Assembly: GCA_937923365.1 (NCBI GenBank)
Contig: CALAIJ010000109.1
Location: forward strand, 1 to 7,171
DNA from: an uncultured Sulfitobacter sp.
GTDB taxonomy: Bacteria; Pseudomonadota; Alphaproteobacteria; Rhodobacterales; Rhodobacteraceae
DNA: 7,171 nt
Direction of reading: 5' to 3'
Of the stretch, positions 1 through 4,222 are shown piece by piece. Positions within the stretch are counted from its first letter, which is position 1. Each line of letters opens with the position of its first letter. Below the pieces are notes generated by a model. It was not told the origin of the DNA, searched no databases, and saw only the letters and a list, made by a program, of their open reading frames with translations. The translations under genes and the position numbers were made by a program.

Positions 1-117
1 CAGCAAGAACAGCTCGACGTCTGCCACACGCTCATAAAAGCGCAGCCGGGCCGCCGCGTCATCAGGTGCGGCCTCCATCGCGGCATGGGCCACATCCAAA
101 GGTGTCTGTTCAGTCAT
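1..117 (-). CDS. SseB-family protein, N-terminal fragment (partial)
   Basis: The frame opens with ATG at 117-115 and stays open to the window edge, giving 39 residues that begin MTEQTPLDVAHAAMEAAP and continue through a RLRFYER stretch to ELFLL. That pattern, a short helix rich in Ala followed by an arginine-rich helix and a Leu-rich strand, resembles the N-terminus of SseB-domain proteins of Rhodobacteraceae, a family of poorly defined function (named after the Salmonella enhanced serine sensitivity locus). The start overlaps the 3' end of the uracil-DNA glycosylase gene by 8 bases (110-117), so the two are probably one minus-strand transcript with coupled translation. The remainder lies outside the window, so the family call rests on the N-terminus only. 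Confidence 0.65.
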   Translation of the reverse strand, partial: MTEQTPLDVAHAAMEAAPDDAAARLRFYERVADVELFLL

Positions 118-688
118 CAAGTACCTCCGCTACGGCCGCCCGCAATCGTGGCAACACATCACGCGCAAACCACGGGTTTTTCTTGAGCCATCCGGTATTG
201 CGCCACGACGGATGAGGCAAGGCAAAGACGCCCTTGGGGTGCGTGCGCCACGCCTGCACCGCTTGGGTGACGGTGGTGAAGTCCGACAGGTGATATTTCA
301 TCGCATATCCCCCGATCAGAATCTGCACCTTGATGGCAGGCAACATCTGCATCGCAGAAGCGCGCCACGTTTTGGCGCATATGGCGGGGGGCGGCAGATC
401 GCTGCCTTTCGCGTTATACCCCGGAAAGCAAAAGCCCATCGGCAGGATCGCCACCTTGCTGGTGTCATAGAATGCGGCGGCGTCCAGCCCCAGCCAATCG
501 CGCAGGCGGTCACCCGAAGGGTCATCAAACGGCTTGCCGGATTTGTGCACGCGCATGCCGGGCGCTTGCCCTGCGATCAGCAAACGGGCCTGTGGGGTGA
601 ACCAGACAATCGGGCGCGGCTGATGGGCGGTATGCGTGGCAGCAAACCGCTCTGTGCAGATTGTACAGGCTCTCAGATCATCGCGCAT
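110..688 (-). CDS. Uracil-DNA glycosylase superfamily protein with putative Fe-S cysteines
   Basis: Product of 192 residues from the chosen ATG at 688. Members of this superfamily remove uracil or related damaged bases from DNA in the cytoplasm, the first step of base-excision repair. Seen directly: a motif-A-like GQAPG (residues 40-44) followed by SGKPFDDPSG, and a motif-B-like HPSWRN (159-164) near the C-terminus. Four cysteines, C8 and C11 (CTIC) plus C87 and C104, are arranged like the 4Fe-4S ligands of family-4 enzymes (two close N-terminal Cys, then a pair about 16 apart). Motif A has Gln where family 4 usually has Glu, so activity and substrate are uncertain. Start choice: in-frame ATGs also occur at 697 and 715; AGGA sits 8 bases before the ATG at 688, while the other two have poorly placed or no ribosome site. 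It is the first gene of a minus-strand pair with the SseB-like gene. Confidence 0.8.
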   Translation of the reverse strand: MRDDLRACTICTERFAATHTAHQPRPIVWFTPQARLLIAGQAPGMRVHKSGKPFDDPSGDRLRDWLGLDAAAFYDTSKVAILPMGFCFPGYNAKGSDLPPPAICAKTWRASAMQMLPAIKVQILIGGYAMKYHLSDFTTVTQAVQAWRTHPKGVFALPHPSWRNTGWLKKNPWFARDVLPRLRAAVAEVLDD

Positions 689-785
689 GTCGCTCATCCT
701 GCCTTGATACTGCATTCCAAGGCCGCGCCAAGGCCTTCATCTGGCGAAGACCGGCTGGTTTGGCAAAGGCTTGAGGCAGCTCAGC

Positions 786-813
786 AGTTATTTCGGTACC
801 TGTCGAAATAACT
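786..813. promoter_or_regulatory. Perfect 10-bp inverted repeat in the divergent control region
   Basis: AGTTATTTCG (786-795) and CGAAATAACT (804-813) are exact reverse complements separated by 8 bases. The repeat lies between the glycosylase gene and the ArsR-family gene, about 37 bases before the latter. No T-run follows on either strand, so it looks more like a protein-binding operator than a terminator. The outer hexamer ATAACT recurs at 827-832 in the second dyad, which suggests that one regulator, plausibly the adjacent ArsR protein itself, could read both. Function is inferred. Confidence 0.45.
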
Positions 814-823
814 CTTGCGCTGA

Positions 824-854
824 TTCATAACTTCTATATTTCTAAAATTATGAA
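824..854. promoter_or_regulatory. Imperfect inverted repeat over the arsR-type gene start; candidate operator
   Basis: TTCATAACTT (824-833) and AAATTATGAA (845-854) pair with a single mismatch across an 11-base AT-rich spacer that contains a -10-like TATATT (835-840). The right arm covers the ATG at 850. A dyad over the promoter and start is the usual arrangement for autoregulation by ArsR/SmtB repressors, which leave DNA on binding metal or metalloid. A -35-like TTGCGC at 815-820 gives a spacing of only 14 bases, so the promoter assignment is weak. Confidence 0.45.
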
Positions 855-1194
855 AATGGAATCACCAGACACCGCCCCGCTGACCCGTGCTGCAACCGCC
901 TTTGCTGCATTGGGATCTGAACAACGCCTTGGCGTCCTGCGTACCTTGGTCCGTGCAGGGCCTGACGGGCTTGCTATGGGGGAATTGGGTGCACGCACTG
1001 GCGTGACAGGATCGACCCTGACCCACCACCTCAAAGTGCTGACAACTGCGGGTCTGGTCAAACAGGAACGCCAGGGACGCAGCATCATTTGCGCGGCCGT
1101 CGCCTATGCCGAGGTCGAAGCGCTTTCCACCTTCCTGCTGACGGAATGCTGCGCTGATGCGCAGAAAACCTGCGAGGACCGCGATCATGACTGA
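850..1194 (+). CDS. ArsR/SmtB-family metal(loid)-responsive repressor
   Basis: Product of 114 residues, the usual size for ArsR-family winged-helix repressors that bind promoter DNA as dimers and release it when an inducer binds. Seen: a helix with ALGSEQRLGVLRTL (20-33), a recognition-helix region ELGARTGVTGSTLTHHLKVL (45-64), and the wing with AGLVKQERQGRSII (67-80). The C-terminal helix carries C100, C101 and C108 (CC-x6-C), close to the CC-x5-C arsenite site known from Acidithiobacillus ferrooxidans ArsR, so As(III), Sb(III) or another thiophilic ligand is plausible. C81 is also present. The gene overlaps the next gene, a permease, by 8 bases, which supports a sensor/efflux pair. No Shine-Dalgarno is visible before the ATG at 850 or the alternative at 856. 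The inverted repeats upstream are likely operators. The ligand is inference. Confidence 0.88.
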   Translation: MKMESPDTAPLTRAATAFAALGSEQRLGVLRTLVRAGPDGLAMGELGARTGVTGSTLTHHLKVLTTAGLVKQERQGRSIICAAVAYAEVEALSTFLLTECCADAQKTCEDRDHD

Positions 1195-2215
1195 CGCAAC
1201 CCAAAGCCTTGGTGACAGCAGGCGCTGGTCGATTGGCGCTTGGGGCATCACTGCAGGGGTCCTTGCAGCAATTGCGGTTCTGGATTGGCCGCAGGTCGTG
1301 CCGACACTCCAGTTCACCGCAAAAGCACTGGCGGGCACCGCGCCGTTCATCCTCTTTGCAGTGCTGGCGGTTGCCTACCTGAAAGCCAGCGGCGCAGAGA
1401 CCCTTCTGGCCCGCGCTTTTGAGGGGAACACCGCGCGGATGATCCTGTTTGCAGCGTTGTTGGGTGGATTGTCCCCGTTCTGCTCGTGCGAAGTGATTCC
1501 CTTTATCGCGGCCCTCTTGGCTGTCGGCGCGCCTTTGGCGGCGGTGATGGCATTCTGGCTGGCGTCGCCCCTGATGGACCCCGCAATGTTCGCCATTACG
1601 TCGGGCACCTTGGGGTGGGATTTTGCGGTGGCCAAAACACTGGCCGCTGTCGGGCTTGGCCTGATGGGGGGCTTTGGCGTGATGCTGATGGCCCGCACGC
1701 CGGTCTTTGTTAATCCATTGCGTGAACGCCCTGCCATAGGCGGCTGTTGTGGAACGCAAAAACCATTCTCGGGCGTGCCCGAATGGGCGTTCTGGCGCAC
1801 CGCTGAGCGTCGCCGCACTTTTCGCGAAACAGGGCTGGAGAACGCGCTGTTTTTGGTGAAATGGCTGACACTTGCCTATGTGATCGAGGCCTTGATGCTG
1901 ACCTATGTGCCCGCAGACTGGATCGCGTCCATTCTGGGGGGCGACGGCATCATGCCGATTCTCCTTGGTGCACTTGTCGGCGCGCCCGCGTACCTGAACG
2001 GATACGCGGCTGTCCCTCTGGTGGAGGCCCTGTTGGCGCAAGGCATGACGCAGGGCGCGGCGATGTCCTTTGTCATTGCGGGCGGCGTCAGCTGCATCCC
2101 GGCGGCGATTGCGGTCTGGGCACTGGTCAAGCCTCGGGTCTTTGCGGCCTACCTGGGGTTTGCCCTGACAGGGGCCGTGATCGCGGGTATGGCGTGGCAA
2201 GCAGTGGCGGTCTGA
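1187..2215 (+). CDS. ArsP/DUF318-type inner-membrane permease
   Basis: Product of 342 residues with about eight or nine hydrophobic segments (roughly 17-33, 50-66, 85-110, 112-130, 148-168, 220-240, 254-272, 292-312, 317-340). The motif SPFCSCEVIPF (96-106) followed by SPLMDPAMF (127-135), and a second-half GAPAYLNGYAAVP (265-277), are typical of the ArsP_1/DUF318 permease family, whose studied members export organoarsenicals or other thiophilic compounds. C99 and C101 lie in the first motif. A hydrophilic loop between the two halves carries an adjacent Cys pair in GGCCGT (185-190), and C303 is in the second half. The ATG at 1187 was chosen over an upstream in-frame ATG at 1157 because GAGGA (1174-1178) sits 8 bases before it. 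It overlaps the ArsR-type gene by 8 bases, so repressor and transporter are probably co-transcribed and coupled. Substrate is not determined by sequence alone. Confidence 0.85.
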   Translation: MTDATQSLGDSRRWSIGAWGITAGVLAAIAVLDWPQVVPTLQFTAKALAGTAPFILFAVLAVAYLKASGAETLLARAFEGNTARMILFAALLGGLSPFCSCEVIPFIAALLAVGAPLAAVMAFWLASPLMDPAMFAITSGTLGWDFAVAKTLAAVGLGLMGGFGVMLMARTPVFVNPLRERPAIGGCCGTQKPFSGVPEWAFWRTAERRRTFRETGLENALFLVKWLTLAYVIEALMLTYVPADWIASILGGDGIMPILLGALVGAPAYLNGYAAVPLVEALLAQGMTQGAAMSFVIAGGVSCIPAAIAVWALVKPRVFAAYLGFALTGAVIAGMAWQAVAV

Positions 2216-2223
2216 CACTGGTT

Positions 2224-2256
2224 GGTCTGCACGGGCAGCAAGGGGCCGTGTTGACC
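2224..2256 (+). terminator. Hairpin just downstream of the permease gene, no U-tract
   Basis: GGTCTGCACGG (2224-2234) and CCGTGTTGACC (2246-2256) can pair at 9 of 11 positions around an 11-base loop, starting 8 bases after the permease stop. No run of T follows, so it could be a 3'-end stabilising hairpin or processing site rather than an intrinsic terminator. The call is structural only. Confidence 0.25.
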
Positions 2257-2286
2257 GCCGCCGCGCCTTCGCTTGGACGTACGACC

Positions 2287-2337
2287 GATCAGAGCAGCGC
2301 CGATGCACCTTGTTCGGGGCAGGCAGGCTGATCTTTT
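2287..2337 (+). terminator. Weak candidate intrinsic terminator before the sigma-factor gene
   Basis: GATCAG (2287-2292) pairs with CTGATC (2328-2333), and GCC/GGC can extend the stem inside; TTTT follows directly (2334-2337). The loop is long for a classical terminator, so this is a modest candidate. It would separate the permease transcript from the sigma-factor gene that begins about 45 bases later. Confidence 0.25.
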
Positions 2338-2343
2338 GGGCAA

Positions 2344-2372
2344 TTGGAAGATCGCATAAAGTGGCGTAGCCT
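2344..2372 (+). promoter_or_regulatory. Weak promoter candidate for the sigma/VOC pair
   Basis: TTGGAA (2344-2349) and TAGCCT (2367-2372) are spaced by 17 bases and would start transcription near 2379, almost at the chosen ATG at 2380. The -10 match is poor (3 of 6 to the consensus), so confidence is low. The TTG of this -35 element is also an in-frame alternative start codon for the next gene. Confidence 0.2.
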
Positions 2373-2379
2373 GACAGGC

Positions 2380-2985
2380 ATGAACCCTTCTGCCTATGCC
2401 ATGCTGCTGCGTCAGGCGCGCAGGTACAGTCGCCGCCCGGATGAGGCGGAAGACCTTTTGCACATTGTGCTCCTGTCCGCCTTGAGGGCTGGCCGTGCCG
2501 ATCTGGACTGTCCGCAGAACCGCCGGTGGCTGCACGGCGCATTGCGCAAGCGGTCCGCCCATGAGGCGCGCACGGCCCTGCGCAGACGCGCGCGGGAGGC
2601 AGGGTTTGAACCCCCAACATCCAGCACCGCCCAATCTATGCCAGAGGCGTTTCTGGCAGACCTGCCCCCTGCCCTAAAGCGCACCGCCCGCCTTGTGCTA
2701 AGCGGGCACAGCCGCCCCGAAATCCGTCACTTGCTGCGGCTGTCCGATGCCGCCCTCAGGCAGCGCCTGACCCAGATCAGCCGTCGCTGGCAACAGACGT
2801 CCAACGCGCCTTTGCACACCGCACCCGACCTTGCAGGCGCTCTGCCATACGGGTTGTTGCGCCGCGCCTTGGTGCCGGCTGTGCGCCGCGCCCCGGCCCA
2901 TCTGGGCAGTCACGATCCTGACGGGCATCTTTTTGTGCTGGGTGCAGCTCACAAAAACCTGCCTCACGGCAACTTACTGTCATAA
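2380..2985 (+). CDS. Small sigma-70-family (ECF-like) RNA polymerase sigma factor
   Basis: Product of 201 residues from ATG 2380. An acidic-hydrophobic segment DEAEDLLHIVLLSALRAGR (21-39) resembles sigma region 2, where the factor meets core polymerase. Residues 90-138 contain FLADLPPALKRTARLVLSG then EIRHLLRLSDAALRQRLTQI, the helix-turn-helix layout of region 4 that reads the -35 element. A middle Arg/Ala-rich linker joins them. The C-terminal 60 residues are extra to a minimal two-domain factor and include DPDGHLFVLG (179-188). An in-frame TTG at 2344 would add 12 residues, but no start has a convincing ribosome site; the ATG was preferred as a standard codon that keeps the whole sigma fold. 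A VOC gene follows after 21 bases and no anti-sigma gene is adjacent. Region 2 is divergent, so its promoter targets cannot be predicted. Confidence 0.75.
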   Translation: MNPSAYAMLLRQARRYSRRPDEAEDLLHIVLLSALRAGRADLDCPQNRRWLHGALRKRSAHEARTALRRRAREAGFEPPTSSTAQSMPEAFLADLPPALKRTARLVLSGHSRPEIRHLLRLSDAALRQRLTQISRRWQQTSNAPLHTAPDLAGALPYGLLRRALVPAVRRAPAHLGSHDPDGHLFVLGAAHKNLPHGNLLS

Positions 2986-3006
2986 CCCTCAATCAGGAGA
3001 CCTGAC

Positions 3007-3393
3007 ATGCTGAACACCTGCAAAGTTGGCAACATCTGCTACTATGTGTCTGACATCACCAAGACCGAAGTCTTTTACCGCGATACCCTTGGGCTGTCCG
3101 TGGACAATATGGGCGACGACGGTATGGGCAACGATTGGCTTATCGCCCACACGGCGGGCGGCATTGACCTGCTGTTCTTCCAGATGGAAGGCACAGCGGG
3201 AAGTTCGCCCATCATCGTCTTTGAAATGGCCGATGGCGGCATTGATGCAGCAGTAGACGGGCTGGCGGCTGCGGGTGTGACCATCGTCACGCCGGTCAGC
3301 CACGCACCCGGTGGATGGTCAGCGGAATTTGCCGATCCGGACGGGCATGTCCTGTCGATGTATCAAGACGAAAGCCTGCCACGCGCGACCTGA
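3007..3393 (+). CDS. VOC-superfamily (glyoxalase-fold) protein
   Basis: Product of 128 residues, the usual length of a single-domain vicinal-oxygen-chelate protein with two beta-alpha-beta-beta-beta modules. Seen: NICYYVSDITKTEVFYRDTLGL (9-30, first module), IIVFEMAD (69-76), then AAVDGLAAAGVTIVTPV (81-97) and the closing FADPDGHVLSMYQ (108-120). Family members include glyoxalases, ring-cleavage dioxygenases and antibiotic-resistance proteins. At the places where metal ligands normally lie, this protein has N9 instead of His/Gln and S117 instead of Glu, so it may bind no metal, or bind it differently. Function is unknown. A strong ribosome site AGGAG (2995-2999) lies 7 bases before the ATG. 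It is probably co-transcribed with the sigma-factor gene, 21 bases upstream. Confidence 0.88.
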   Translation: MLNTCKVGNICYYVSDITKTEVFYRDTLGLSVDNMGDDGMGNDWLIAHTAGGIDLLFFQMEGTAGSSPIIVFEMADGGIDAAVDGLAAAGVTIVTPVSHAPGGWSAEFADPDGHVLSMYQDESLPRAT

Positions 3394-3422
3394 CGGACAA
3401 CAGACACGCAACTTCGACGCGA

Positions 3423-3441
3423 TCTGCCGCTGCCTGGCAGA
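3423..3441 (+). terminator. Short hairpin after the VOC gene; weak terminator candidate
   Basis: TCTGCC (3423-3428) and GGCAGA (3436-3441) form a 6-bp stem with a 7-base loop about 30 bases after the VOC stop. Only GTTT follows, so it is at best a weak intrinsic terminator. Position is right for ending the sigma/VOC transcript before the capsule promoter. Confidence 0.3.
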
Positions 3442-3460
3442 GTTTCCCCGCAGGCGCGAA

Positions 3461-3489
3461 TGTACATTTGTTTCCGTTTCCGACATAAT
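3461..3489 (+). promoter_or_regulatory. Sigma-70-like promoter for the capsule operon
   Basis: TGTACA (3461-3466) and CATAAT (3484-3489) match the -35 and -10 consensus at 4 and 5 of 6 positions with the ideal 17-base spacing. Transcription would begin near 3496, leaving a leader of about 67 bases before the KpsT-like gene. The -35 lies within the palindrome AATGTACATT (3459-3468), and the spacer holds the tandem repeat TTTCCG TTTCCG (3471-3482), both possible regulator contact points. Confidence 0.5.
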
Positions 3490-3500
3490 GTGGTCAAATT

Positions 3501-3537
3501 CGGTAAATAGACCGTTAATACACCTCTGCTAAAGAGG
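3501..3537 (+). promoter_or_regulatory. Leader elements before the KpsT-like gene
   Basis: Downstream of the predicted start site are an inverted repeat CGGT-N6-ACCG (3501-3514) and a small hairpin CCTCT/AGAGG (3523-3527 with 3533-3537). TTAATA (3515-3520) could also act as a second -10. These are short and could occur by chance; they are noted as candidate operator or mRNA structure ahead of the ribosome site GGAG at 3553-3556. Confidence 0.25.
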
Positions 3538-3562
3538 GATCGCGCAGCAACCGGAGCAGGTC

Positions 3563-4222
3563 ATGCTGGAATTTGAGAATGTATCTAAGTCCTTCTGGAC
3601 AGGGTCCCAGCACAAGGTCATCCTTGATCGGGTCTCTTTTCGCGTGGAATTGGGGAATTCTCTGGGCATTCTGGCGCCCAACGGCACAGGCAAGACAACG
3701 CTGATCAACATGATGGCGGGCCTTGAAAAGCCGGACGAAGGCGAAATTCGCCGTGGCTGCAACATCTCTTTCCCGCTGGGGTTCATGGGCGGCGTTGTGA
3801 CCAAAATCTCGGCCATGGAAAACTGTCGCTATATCGCGCGGCTCTACGGGCTGGACCCCGACTATGTGGAAAGCTTCTGCCGCTGGCTCTGTGGCTTGGG
3901 CGAATACTTTGACCAACCCCTTGGCACCTACTCGGCGGGGATGCGCGCACGGTTCTCATTCGCGCTCATGCTGGCGCTCGATTTTGATATGTATCTGATC
4001 GACGAAGGCATGCCCGCAACCACGGACGTGGAATTCAACCGCAAGGCAGGCGACATCCTGCAGGAACGGCTGCGCACCACGACGATCATCATCGTGTCCC
4101 ATCAGGCACAGACACTCGAAAAATTCGCACGCACGGCAGGGGTTCTGCTGGGCGGCCAACTCTATATGTTCGACTCGCTCGAAGAGGCAAAGCAGCTTTA
4201 TGACTACGAAACCGAAAGCTAG
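3563..4222 (+). CDS. kpsT: KpsT-like capsule polysaccharide export ABC transporter ATPase
   Basis: Product of 219 residues, the size of KpsT-type ATPases that power export of capsular polysaccharide across the inner membrane together with KpsM. Seen: Walker A region APNGTGKTT (38-46), in which the first Gly of GxxGxGKT is Ala; a FPLGFMGG segment (70-77) in place of the usual Q-loop, as in capsule ATPases; signature YSAGMRARFSFAL (123-135), close to the YSSGM form of KpsT; Walker B MYLIDE (143-148); and the switch histidine in VSH (178-180). The ATG at 3563 has GGAG 6 bases upstream (3553-3556). The gene is first in its operon, with a promoter candidate upstream, and overlaps the KpsE-like gene by 23 bases. 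No KpsM permease gene is adjacent, which is unusual. Wzt/O-antigen export is the main alternative, but the KpsE partner and KdsA favour capsule. Confidence 0.85.
   Translation: MLEFENVSKSFWTGSQHKVILDRVSFRVELGNSLGILAPNGTGKTTLINMMAGLEKPDEGEIRRGCNISFPLGFMGGVVTKISAMENCRYIARLYGLDPDYVESFCRWLCGLGEYFDQPLGTYSAGMRARFSFALMLALDFDMYLIDEGMPATTDVEFNRKAGDILQERLRTTTIIIVSHQAQTLEKFARTAGVLLGGQLYMFDSLEEAKQLYDYETES

Noticed and set aside
717..735. Direct repeat CCAAGGCC-gcg-CCAAGGCC just upstream of the glycosylase gene
   Set aside because: Only two short GC-rich copies with no third unit and no promoter relation; chance is a sufficient explanation.
212..811. Plus-strand open frame of 199 codons opposite the glycosylase gene
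   Set aside because: It is antisense to conserved glycosylase motifs and has no recognisable domain; it is a frame shadow.
1157..1186. Upstream ATG extending the permease by 10 residues
   Set aside because: A good GAGGA site is placed for the ATG at 1187, and the extension would increase the overlap with the repressor gene to 38 bases.
2344..2379. TTG start extending the sigma factor by 12 residues
   Set aside because: No ribosome site supports it, the added residues are not part of the sigma fold, and the TTG overlaps a possible -35 element. The ATG at 2380 was preferred, though neither is proven.
1085..2620. Long minus-strand open frame (511 codons) opposite the permease and into the sigma gene
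   Set aside because: It lies antisense to a clear membrane permease and a sigma factor, its translation is low-complexity Arg/Gly/Pro/Gln-rich without recognisable motifs, and long antisense frames are expected in GC-rich coding DNA.
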